A stretch of DNA of 24,853 nucleotides from Chitinophagales bacterium (GTDB lineage Bacteria; Bacteroidota; Bacteroidia; Chitinophagales; Chitinophagaceae): assembly GCA_025355935.1 (NCBI GenBank), contig JANXYS010000275.1, positions 1 to 24,853 on the forward strand. Direction: 5' to 3'. Positions 16,016 to 23,074 of this stretch are shown one piece after another. Within the stretch, counting starts at the first letter, position 1, and every line of letters starts with the position of its first letter. Both the position numbers and the translations under genes were made by a program. The notes below the pieces were generated by a model that was given only the letters and a program-made list of their open reading frames with translations, did not search any database and had not been told where the DNA came from.

Positions 16016-17077
16016 ATGTCCCTTTTATTTCAACCACTTACAATCCGAAACATTACTTTAAAAAATCGCATAACGGTTTCGCCTATGTGCCAGTATTCCT
16101 GTATTGATGGTTTCGCAACCGACTGGCATCTTGTTCATCTGGGGAGCCGTGCCGTCGGTGGTGCAGGTCTTATAATACAGGAGGCTTCAGCTGTTTCTCC
16201 TGAAGGGAGAATATCGCCCGGAGATCTGGGCATCTGGAAAGACGAACATATTTTGCCCCTGAAAAGAATAAACGAATTTATTGTCTCCCAGGGAAGTGTT
16301 CCCGGCATCCAGCTGGCACATGCAGGTCGTAAAGCTAGTCACGATGTCCCCTGGAATGGCGGGAAATTTTTACCGGAAGATAAAGGCGGCTGGCAAACAC
16401 TTGCTCCGAGCGCGATACCGTTTAATGAGGGCGACACGGTACCAACAGAGATGACTGTGGCAGATATACGGCAATGCACAACCGATTTCATAACTGCAGC
16501 TCAAAGAGCGATGGAGGCGGGTTACCAGGTGATAGAGATCCATGGTGCCCACGGCTACCTTTTTAACGAATTTCTCTCTCCTATCAGCAATAAAAGGTCT
16601 GACGACTATGGTGGAAGTTTCGCGAACAGGTGCAAATTTCTTTTGGAAGTGGTTCATGCTACCCGCAAAGTGATTGGCTATAATATTCCTTTGTTTGTAA
16701 GAATATCGGCTACTGACTGGGTGGAGGGTGGCTGGAATGAGGATGACTCCGTTCAACTCGCCAAGTTGCTAAAAGGTGCCTCTGTTGACTTAATTGACTG
16801 TTCAACTGGCGGCAACTCCCGCCAGCAAAAAATTCCGCTGGCACCCCTATACCAGGTTCCCTATGCTGAAAAGCTGAGAAAAGAAGCAGAGATTTTAACG
16901 GGCGCCGTTGGTATGATTACTACTGCACTTGAAGCAGAGGCGATTCTGCATAACGGCCAGGCGGACCTGGTGATATTTGCCCGACAATTACTTCGCGATC
17001 CTTATTTTGCTTTTCACGCGGCTAAAGAACTAGGTGCCGAAATAAAGTGGCCCGTACAATACGAACGAGCTAAATAG
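16016..17077 (+). CDS. NADH:flavin oxidoreductase, Old Yellow Enzyme family (NamA/YqjM type)
   Basis: An FMN-dependent ene-reductase of 353 residues, a TIM barrel that reduces activated C=C bonds with NAD(P)H. The YqjM-class markers are present: PMCQYS with Cys25 and Tyr27 near FMN, GIQLAHAGRKAS, EIHGAHGYLFNEFLSP with the substrate-binding pair His176/His179, NKRSDDYGGSFANRCKFLLEVV, FVRISATDW, and the phosphate-binding end (GAVGMITT, then DLVIFARQLLRDPYF). The physiological substrate is unknown; such enzymes often act on oxidised or toxic electrophiles. Its stop (17075-17077) touches the stop of the converging DUF72 gene with no base between. Confidence 0.95.
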   Translation: MSLLFQPLTIRNITLKNRITVSPMCQYSCIDGFATDWHLVHLGSRAVGGAGLIIQEASAVSPEGRISPGDLGIWKDEHILPLKRINEFIVSQGSVPGIQLAHAGRKASHDVPWNGGKFLPEDKGGWQTLAPSAIPFNEGDTVPTEMTVADIRQCTTDFITAAQRAMEAGYQVIEIHGAHGYLFNEFLSPISNKRSDDYGGSFANRCKFLLEVVHATRKVIGYNIPLFVRISATDWVEGGWNEDDSVQLAKLLKGASVDLIDCSTGGNSRQQKIPLAPLYQVPYAEKLRKEAEILTGAVGMITTALEAEAILHNGQADLVIFARQLLRDPYFAFHAAKELGAEIKWPVQYERAK

Positions 17078-17800
17078 TTATAGTGAAATATAATTTTGCA
17101 GGTAGGACGCGTTTTCGAGAGCGGCTCTTGTTGCAGTATTGTTGAAGAGAAAGTAAATTTTCTTAACCTGGCCGTTACGCAAAAAAGTTTCGGCAATGGT
17201 TCGTAGAAAGTCAGTCGTATAAATAGAGTAATATAATTTGGGGACGCCATGAAAGCGGTAATATGTAATTGGTGAATTCACCACAGGTTTGTCGGAAAGC
17301 CCGGGGTAACTTACGCTGCAGAAACAGATACCGCTTAACCCTAACAACCTTTCTACGTTTGGCTGCCACCAAGTGGCATTTCGAAATTCTACCACATTTT
17401 CAAAAGTGGGATCGAGGTTCTCGATGATGCTTGCTAATCGCTCCGATGTAAATTCAAAGGATCCGGGAAATTGGAAAAGGACGGCACCCAGTTTTTCCTG
17501 TAGGCCTTCCCGGATAATTGAGTAAAACTTTTTTAATTCATCCTGTATGCCGACCATCTTATTAAGATGAGTAATTGACTGTGGAATTTTTACAACGCAG
17601 CAAAAATCCTGAGGGGTCCTTTTGTAGATATTTTTAAAGAAAATTGGGCCAGGTGTTCGATAGAAACTCACATTTAGTTCGAGAGTATCAAAATTCTCAG
17701 CGTAATATTCAAGCCATTCAGGCCTCGGTAAATCATGAGGGTAAAATAATCCTGACCAGTCATTATATGCAAATCCTGAACAACCAATCCTGACTTCCAT
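17078..17800 (-). CDS. DUF72 domain protein
   Basis: A 240-residue protein of the DUF72 (YecE-like) family, predicted TIM-barrel fold and unknown activity. Recognisable blocks: VRIGCSGFAYNDWSGLFYP at the start, YYAENFDTLELNVSFYRTP, FCCVVKIPQSITHL, LGAVLFQFPGSFE, VVEFRNATWW, and near the end ITYYRFHGVPKLYYSIY with KKIYFLFNNT. It starts at ATG 17800, divergent from the Fpg/Nei gene with 71 bases between starts. Divergent pairing with a DNA glycosylase may be chance. Confidence 0.92.
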   Translation of the reverse strand: MEVRIGCSGFAYNDWSGLFYPHDLPRPEWLEYYAENFDTLELNVSFYRTPGPIFFKNIYKRTPQDFCCVVKIPQSITHLNKMVGIQDELKKFYSIIREGLQEKLGAVLFQFPGSFEFTSERLASIIENLDPTFENVVEFRNATWWQPNVERLLGLSGICFCSVSYPGLSDKPVVNSPITYYRFHGVPKLYYSIYTTDFLRTIAETFLRNGQVKKIYFLFNNTATRAALENASYLQNYISL

Positions 17801-17871
17801 TTATTCATTTTAACAACGGCTACAAAAATGAAACCAACTGGCGCAGCTTTTGCAAAATCAAAAGTAAAGCT

Positions 17872-18603
17872 ATGCCGGAAGGCCCATCAATTATAATACT
17901 CAAAGAAAGAATGCAAGAATTCCAGGGGAAAAAGGTTCTGACAGCGGATGGGTATGCGAAGGTAGATTTCAGTCGTTTTAAAAACCAAACCATTCGTGAA
18001 TTCAAAACCTGGGGCAAACACTTCCTTATTTGTTTCCCAAAGTTCACGGTACGTTTACACCTAATGTTATTCGGGTCATATACTGTTAATGAGGACAAGA
18101 AATACAACCCGAAGTTCAGCCTGCACCTAAAGAACGATACTCTTAACTTTTACCTTTGCCAGGTTAAAATCATTGAAGAGGATCTTGATAAGATCTACGA
18201 TTGGCGTTCAGATATTATGAGTGCAAGCTGGAGCATAGCACTGGCGAAAAAGAAATTAAAAGAAATACCTGGTGAGTTTATTTGTGATGCCCTGGGAGAC
18301 CAGGAGATTTTTTCCGGGAGTGGTAATATTATCAAAAACGAAGTGTTACATCGATCGAAGGTACATCCCGAATCAATTGTAGGCAAGATACCTGCCGCTG
18401 CTCTTAGTCTTGTATTGAAAGAAGTAAGAAAATACTCCCGCGATTTTTTAAAATGGCGAAAGCTGAATGTACTAAGCCGGCATTGGGAAGCCTATGATCA
18501 AAAAGAATGTTTTCGTTGCGCATTACCGATTATTAAAAAACTTACGGGCAAAAATAAACGCCAGAGTTATTTCTGCTCCAATTGCCAGGAGAAATACAAG
18601 TAG
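17872..18603 (+). CDS. Fpg/Nei family DNA glycosylase (endonuclease VIII-like)
   Basis: A base-excision repair enzyme of 243 residues that removes oxidised bases and cuts the abasic site. The start MPEGPS supplies the catalytic Pro2 and Glu3 after Met removal, and resembles Nei (MPEGPE) more than Fpg (MPELPE). The WGKHFLI segment supplies the conserved Lys. The H2TH region reads FSGSGNIIKNEVLHRSKVHPES. A zinc finger closes the protein with Cys213, 216, 235 and 238 (CFRC, then FCSNC). It is slightly shorter than E. coli Nei. The preferred lesion cannot be told from sequence. Confidence 0.93.
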   Translation: MPEGPSIIILKERMQEFQGKKVLTADGYAKVDFSRFKNQTIREFKTWGKHFLICFPKFTVRLHLMLFGSYTVNEDKKYNPKFSLHLKNDTLNFYLCQVKIIEEDLDKIYDWRSDIMSASWSIALAKKKLKEIPGEFICDALGDQEIFSGSGNIIKNEVLHRSKVHPESIVGKIPAAALSLVLKEVRKYSRDFLKWRKLNVLSRHWEAYDQKECFRCALPIIKKLTGKNKRQSYFCSNCQEKYK

Positions 18604-18683
18604 TTTATGAGCGACTCCGTCTTTATTTCGTAGTAAAAACTGGCACGCTTTTTCATCCCTAAATAGTAATAAAAGAAAAGTAT

Positions 18684-18995
18684 ATGAAAAAAGATGAAAA
18701 GACACCAGGTGATGTAAAAACAGACCTTAAGCACGATACGATGGATTTTTCAGCCGCAACGGATGGCGATGACATCCTTGATACTGACGACGAATCGTAC
18801 GAAGAGGAAGGCATTTCTGCTGATGAACTTGAAACCCTTGAAGGAGTTCCGGAGGATGAGGAAGTTGCGGCCTTAAGTACCGTTCAAATGGATCTCCAGA
18901 CAGATGAGGACATACTTCCTGAAGAAGACTGGGTAGATGATATAGAGCAGGATGATCCCGAAGATGAAACTATGGATACCTACGTAAGGAACTAA
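18684..18995 (+). CDS. Small highly acidic hypothetical protein (first of a pair), 103 aa
   Basis: After a short Lys-rich start (MKKDEKTPGDVKTDLKHD) the protein is dominated by Asp and Glu (DGDDILDTDDESYEEEG, then DEDILPEEDWVDDIEQDDPEDE), with no signal peptide, membrane span or Cys. It contains an ISADELETLEG segment that parallels DITAEERALLDSS in the next gene. It is probably disordered and soluble. It starts at ATG 18684, 80 bases after nei, and the second acidic gene follows 20 bases downstream. I know no function; similar acidic pairs appear, from memory, in other Bacteroidetes. Confidence 0.78.
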   Translation: MKKDEKTPGDVKTDLKHDTMDFSAATDGDDILDTDDESYEEEGISADELETLEGVPEDEEVAALSTVQMDLQTDEDILPEEDWVDDIEQDDPEDETMDTYVRN

Positions 18996-19015
18996 TCTTA
19001 TTTAAAAAATACTAC

Positions 19016-19333
19016 ATGCAAAATTTAGAACCGGTGCCCGACAGGGATACACCATTACATGGCCAACCTCAGGAAATTTCTGATGCCGATATAACTGCTG
19101 AAGAGCGGGCATTACTGGATTCTTCATTCGAAGATCAGGAAGAGCATAACTTGCACGATGCAGAACTCGATGATGTGGATGAGGATGGTGACCTTCTTAA
19201 TGAAGGCTCTTCGGCGAGCTCAAAGACAGGAGACGACCTCGACGTTCCTGGTTCGGAAGATGACGATGAAAATGAAAATATTGGCGAAGAAGATGAAGAA
19301 AACAATTCCTATAGCGAAAGTGATACCCAATAA
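19016..19333 (+). CDS. Small highly acidic hypothetical protein (second of a pair), 105 aa
   Basis: The protein opens with MQNLEPVPDRDTPLHG, then DADITAEERALLDSSFEDQEE and ELDDVDEDGDLLNEGSS, and ends in a run of acidic residues with Asn and Ser (SEDDDENENIGEEDEEN). It is probably disordered, without signal peptide or Cys. The DVDEDGDLLNE block looks like a conserved module, not random acidic sequence. It follows the first acidic gene by 20 bases and is very likely co-transcribed with it. Function unknown. Confidence 0.78.
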   Translation: MQNLEPVPDRDTPLHGQPQEISDADITAEERALLDSSFEDQEEHNLHDAELDDVDEDGDLLNEGSSASSKTGDDLDVPGSEDDDENENIGEEDEENNSYSESDTQ

Positions 19334-19368
19334 CAGAGACAAAGTAGGACGGGGTTTGTTCCGCACGA

Positions 19369-19626
19369 TCAATCCTCTTTTTCATCGCGGATATTTTGCT
19401 TCGGCTCAGGAAGTTTGCCCCTTTTGTATATGATTAGTCCATTCAGGAAATTCCGCAAAACCTGGTCACCGGCCTCCACGTAACCGGCATGATCAGGATT
19501 ACGAAACAGATCTCCGAGCGCCCCCCTGGTAATCTCAAAATCAACAAGCTTCAGTATCTCAATAATATCGTCATTCCTCAAGGATAAAGCCACGCGGAGC
19601 TTTTTTAGTATATCATTGTTATCCAT
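19369..19626 (-). CDS. DUF1456 family protein, single-repeat form
   Basis: An 85-residue protein from ATG 19626; an in-frame TTG two codons upstream is less likely. It reads MDNNDILKKLRVALSLRNDD, then IIEILKLVDFEITRGALGDL and FRNPDHAGYVEAGDQVLRNF, followed by LNGLIIYKRG, the DUF1456 (YehS-like) pattern. E. coli YehS-type members are about 150-160 residues with two such repeats; here only one is present, plus a charged tail (KLPEPKQNIRDEKED). Function unknown. It converges on the acidic pair (35 bases between stops) and diverges from the GNAT/GT39 operon. Confidence 0.85.
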   Translation of the reverse strand: MDNNDILKKLRVALSLRNDDIIEILKLVDFEITRGALGDLFRNPDHAGYVEAGDQVLRNFLNGLIIYKRGKLPEPKQNIRDEKED

Positions 19627-19746
19627 ACGCAAGATTTAAAGTTTAAAAGTACTTTAAATACCCACAGGTAATGGCACTTTACCTTATCTTTTATCATTTC
19701 ACTAATACATTAAAAAAAATGTCCGAATTTGCATGAAACAAGACTA

Positions 19747-20238
19747 ATGCTATTCAGGGATGCGCATGTACACGATCTGCCCCAGATTGTTTCTATTTAT
19801 AATTCTATTATTGAAGGACGAATGGTTACCGCAGATATGGAAGCCCTGTCCGTACATGAGCGGATGAACTGGTTCAATTCACATTCCCCTGCCCGCCGTC
19901 CATTATGGATGATAGAAGGTGAAAATGGCCAAACCTTGGGCTGGGTCAGCCTGCAGGATTTTTATGGTAGGCCTGCGTACAACGGAACTGCGGAAATTAG
20001 TATTTATTTACATCCGGATTACCGGGGGCAGGGCTGGGGCAGTAAAATACTTGCAGCCAGTATCCTGCGATGCACATCTCTTCAAATCCATTGCCTCCTC
20101 GGATTCATTTTTGCGCATAACCTGCCCAGTCTACAGTTGTTTGCTAATGCAGGCTTTGAAGAGTGGGGTAATCTTCTTGATATTGCCGTTATGGACGGTT
20201 CACCATACAGCCTCAAAATTCTCGGTAAAAAAATTTAG
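19747..20238 (+). CDS. GNAT acetyltransferase, phosphinothricin-acetyltransferase-like
   Basis: A 163-residue GNAT from ATG 19747 (MLFRDAHVHDLPQIVSIYN, a typical family beginning); a TTG at 19729 would add six residues. Family blocks: IEGENGQTLGWVSLQDFYGRPAY, TAEISIYLHPDYRGQGWGSKIL with the acetyl-CoA loop RGQGWG, and FIFAHNLPSLQLFANAGFEEWG. These place it near the Pat/Bar/YncA group, but the true substrate may be any small amine. It is the first gene of a probable operon with the GT39-like gene 13 bases downstream. Confidence 0.9.
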   Translation: MLFRDAHVHDLPQIVSIYNSIIEGRMVTADMEALSVHERMNWFNSHSPARRPLWMIEGENGQTLGWVSLQDFYGRPAYNGTAEISIYLHPDYRGQGWGSKILAASILRCTSLQIHCLLGFIFAHNLPSLQLFANAGFEEWGNLLDIAVMDGSPYSLKILGKKI

Positions 20239-20251
20239 TAACAATATTTTC

Positions 20252-21784
20252 ATGACCACTCAAAAAAGAATGCCCCGCCCGGAGTTCATTATTCTTCTTT
20301 CCATTATCGCAGTTAAAATGATTGCGCACTATTTTATCATTCACCCTGTTTATGACTTGCAGCGGGATGAATACCTTCATCTGGACCAAGCCAATCATCT
20401 GGCTTGGGGTTACGAATCAGTTCCTCCTTTTACCTCCTGGATTTCTTACATTATAAAATTCCTGGGCAACGGTATATTCTGGGTCAAATTTTTTCCTGCA
20501 CTGTTTGGGGCTGCAACGATTCTAATATCCTGGAAACTGGTAGAGCTTTTAAACGGTCATCTCTTTGCTAAAGTTATTACTGGTATAGGCTTGCTTTTCT
20601 CGGTGCTTTTTAGAATTAATATTTTATACCAGCCAAATTCTTTCGACATACTGAGCTGGACACTTGTATATTATTTCCTGATTCGTTCCATTCAGTCTGG
20701 CAAGGATAAGTGGCTCTATTGGATGACTCTTTTTTCGGCGCTAGGATTCCTCAATAAATACAGCATTCTGTTCCTTTTCATAGCACTTCTGATAGGATTA
20801 ATTGCAACTAAACAACGAACAGTTTTCAAAAAGCCATCTTTATACGTTGCTCTGTGTTTAGGATTACTGATGGTAATGCCTAACCTGTTTTGGCAATACG
20901 AGCATGGCTTTCCGGTAGTTCATCATATGAAAGAACTGGCGGACACACAACTGATTCATGTGAAAAGAGCTAACTTTATAAAAGATCAATTATTATTTTT
21001 CTTCCAGGTCTTCTTTTTACTTATTTCTGCAATTGCAGGATTTATTTTCTACGAACCGCTTAAAAAGTATCGCTTTGTATTGGTCAGTTATCTGTGTTGC
21101 ATTCTTATGTTTTTATACTTCCGCGCAAAATCTTATTACGCGTTAGGACTATATCCTGTGCTCATTCCATTTGGAGCTGTGTACCTCGAATATTTAACGC
21201 AGAATGGTTGGCGCAGATATTTAAGACCACTTTCCTTCATCATCGTAATAATTTTTTTCTATCCTTTTTTTATCAGGCTTCCGATCGTACCTCCCCAAAC
21301 CCTGGTATCAACAGCACCCTTTCGTGGTACCGGGCCCCATATATGGGAAGATGGCAAGGACCACGAATTTCCGCAAGACTACGCGGATATGCTGGGCTGG
21401 CAGGAACTTGCGCGAAAAACAGATTCTATCCTGAAAACATTACCTGCGAATGAGCACACCCTGATTCGTACAGACAATTACGGCCAGGCTGGTGCGATTA
21501 ATTTTTACAAACATTTGTCAGCTGTAAGTTATAACGCCGATTATATAAATTGGATAAACCTGGATCAGTCAATAAAAAATATGATCATCGTTATAAACGC
21601 TAATGACACCAACCGCAAAGGCGAACGCCCCTATTTTGAAAAAGTTTATGCAGCTGACAGTATTACTAACCCCTTTGCACGCGAATACGGCGCGCGGATA
21701 TATGTACTGTACCATGCTACAACTTCTATCAACAAAATTATAAAGGCTGATATAGTTGAAGAAAAAAACGATCAGCGATTTTAG
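20252..21784 (+). CDS. GT39-like integral membrane glycosyltransferase
   Basis: A 510-residue polytopic membrane protein of the ArnT/protein-mannosyltransferase-like group, which use polyprenyl-phosphate sugars on the periplasmic side. ATG 20252 is chosen because the frame upstream, open back to 19919, overlaps the GNAT gene and lacks homology. The first loop carries DLQRDEYLHLDQANHLAWGY, with the acidic RDE (residues 38-40) expected of the catalytic site, followed by VPPFTSWISYIIKFLG. About 10 hydrophobic spans follow, ending near residue 345. A soluble C-terminal domain of about 165 residues follows, containing GTGPHIWEDGKDHEFPQDY and LIRTDNYGQAGAINFY. Acceptor unknown; lipid, glycan or protein are all possible. 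Confidence 0.9.
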   Translation: MTTQKRMPRPEFIILLSIIAVKMIAHYFIIHPVYDLQRDEYLHLDQANHLAWGYESVPPFTSWISYIIKFLGNGIFWVKFFPALFGAATILISWKLVELLNGHLFAKVITGIGLLFSVLFRINILYQPNSFDILSWTLVYYFLIRSIQSGKDKWLYWMTLFSALGFLNKYSILFLFIALLIGLIATKQRTVFKKPSLYVALCLGLLMVMPNLFWQYEHGFPVVHHMKELADTQLIHVKRANFIKDQLLFFFQVFFLLISAIAGFIFYEPLKKYRFVLVSYLCCILMFLYFRAKSYYALGLYPVLIPFGAVYLEYLTQNGWRRYLRPLSFIIVIIFFYPFFIRLPIVPPQTLVSTAPFRGTGPHIWEDGKDHEFPQDYADMLGWQELARKTDSILKTLPANEHTLIRTDNYGQAGAINFYKHLSAVSYNADYINWINLDQSIKNMIIVINANDTNRKGERPYFEKVYAADSITNPFAREYGARIYVLYHATTSINKIIKADIVEEKNDQRF

Positions 21785-21812
21785 AAAACATGGCAGGTAA
21801 AAACTTTAAAAT

Positions 21813-22388
21813 ATGATGATGCTGGATTTTAAAAGTTTCCCGCAGCTACAAACACAACGACTCACTTTACGCCAGGTCAACCTCGAAGATACCCCTGAGG
21901 TTTTCCGGTTACGGAGTGACCCCGAGACAATGAAGTATATCGGCAGGCCATTGCAACAGTCACTAGAGGATGCGGGCAAATTTATTAAGGAATTACTGCG
22001 GATGCAGGAGAATAATGAAATCTTGTTTTGGGCCATAGGATTAATGGAATCACCTGCTACCATGATAGGAAACATCTGTTTGTGGCGCTTTCAAAAAGAA
22101 CATTACCGGGCGGAGGTAGGTTACATGTTAAACCCTTTGTTTGGTGGTAAAGGCTATATGAAAGAAGCAATTAATGCAGTAGTAAAATATGGTTTTAAAG
22201 GACTGAAACTGCATAGCCTGGAAGCAATGATTAACCCGTTCAATGTTGCTTCTGCAAGAGTGCTGGATGGTACCGGCTTTAAACTGGAGGGACATTTGAA
22301 GGAAAACTATTTTTATGATGGCAAATTTTCTGATACCCTTATCTATTCCTTAATCAACAAGTTTGATGAAAAAGCGCCTTCAAAATAA
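21813..22388 (+). CDS. GNAT acetyltransferase, RimJ/RimL-like
   Basis: A GNAT of about 191 residues of the Acetyltransf_3 type: LQTQRLTLRQVNLEDTPEVF, DPETMKYIGRPLQQS, IGNICLWRFQKEH, AEVGYMLNPLFGGKGYMKEA with the acetyl-CoA loop, and MINPFNVASARVLDGTGFKLEG, a block typical of RimJ/RimL-like enzymes. Despite the name, most such members do not modify ribosomal proteins. Three ATG codons in a row (21813, 21816, 21819) leave the exact start open. It begins 28 bases after the GT39-like gene and closes the probable operon. Confidence 0.93.
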   Translation: MMMLDFKSFPQLQTQRLTLRQVNLEDTPEVFRLRSDPETMKYIGRPLQQSLEDAGKFIKELLRMQENNEILFWAIGLMESPATMIGNICLWRFQKEHYRAEVGYMLNPLFGGKGYMKEAINAVVKYGFKGLKLHSLEAMINPFNVASARVLDGTGFKLEGHLKENYFYDGKFSDTLIYSLINKFDEKAPSK

Positions 22389-23074
22389 TGGCGTCGTTTA
22401 CCCGTTTCTGTTCTCACGAAGCAATCACTTAACGATATGTACAAAGGCTCCGTAGGAGCCTCTTAAATGCTGTGCCTAATACACTTTTACCAATCTAACC
22501 GCTTTAGTTTTTTTCCATAAAAGAACGAGGCACATCAACCTCTACCAGGAGGCTGCTAAGAAGCCGTGAGAAATCTGAAGGAATCTGTACTATCATTTGA
22601 ATTTAGAATTCAGTCTTTCAAGACTATGGAAAAACATCTCTTCGAGATCGCCGTTAGGTGTCTCATCAGGAAACAATTTAATCTGCTAACTTTTTTTAAT
22701 AAAATACTATTTTTTATTTGCTTTTGTGAAAATCTTTGTTTCTATTTGTCTATTATCTATTCCTACCAAACCAGCCTTACGCTAAGATATACACCCTTTT
22801 TCTTTCCACTTTTTGAATTTTGTGATCCAATCATCGTTTTTGAAAAAATACTGGCTATTTCCTTCTAATTCATCTAGAGCACTTGTTTAGTATATCAAGA
22901 CTAAACCATTCAATCTCGGTTTTGATTAAATGCAAATCAACCTTTGTATCGATTTATAAAATATTTCGGAACAAAGTGGTAATTGCAATCATTTAGCTGT
23001 AGATAAACTTTTTATTATATCCTCTCCCATCTACGAGAAATTGTCATATTTTTTTTCATTTGAAAACTTTAAAC
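22389..23074. other. Non-coding AT-rich gap with inverted repeats
   Basis: No convincing gene is seen. A 100-codon open frame at 22566-22868 is Phe/Ile-rich, lacks a ribosome site and looks like AT-rich chance sequence. The part at 22440-22600 has mixed composition with a 7-bp hairpin (22445-22461) and a 7-bp inverted repeat (22471-22477/22528-22534). From about 22880 to 23040 several 6-bp inverted repeats precede the surface-protein gene. No minus-7 box was found for that gene. Confidence 0.55.
22445..22461. repeat. Perfect 7-bp hairpin, possible REP-like or weak terminator element
   Basis: AGGCTCC (22445-22451) pairs with GGAGCCT (22455-22461) around a 3-base loop, followed by CTCTTAAATG. 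It lies 57 bases past the GNAT stop. It lacks a real T-tract, so termination would be weak. GGCTCC-GTA-GGAGCC hairpins resemble repeated palindromes I recall from other Bacteroidetes intergenic regions, but only one copy is in this window. Confidence 0.45.

Noticed and set aside
19646..19655. AAAGTACTTT palindrome between the divergent DUF1456 and GNAT genes
   Set aside because: Ten bases of AT-rich palindrome is weak, and no regulator gene lies nearby to bind it.
22566..22868. 100-codon open frame rich in Phe, Ile and Leu
   Set aside because: Composition is that of translated AT-rich spacer, there is no ribosome site, no clear domain, and no supporting neighbour.
22885..23034. Series of 6-bp inverted repeats (GTTTAG/CTAAAC, TTGATT/AATCAA, GTAGAT/ATCTAC) before the surface-protein gene
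   Set aside because: Arms of six bases with short loops are expected about this often in AT-rich DNA; without conservation data I do not call a structured leader.
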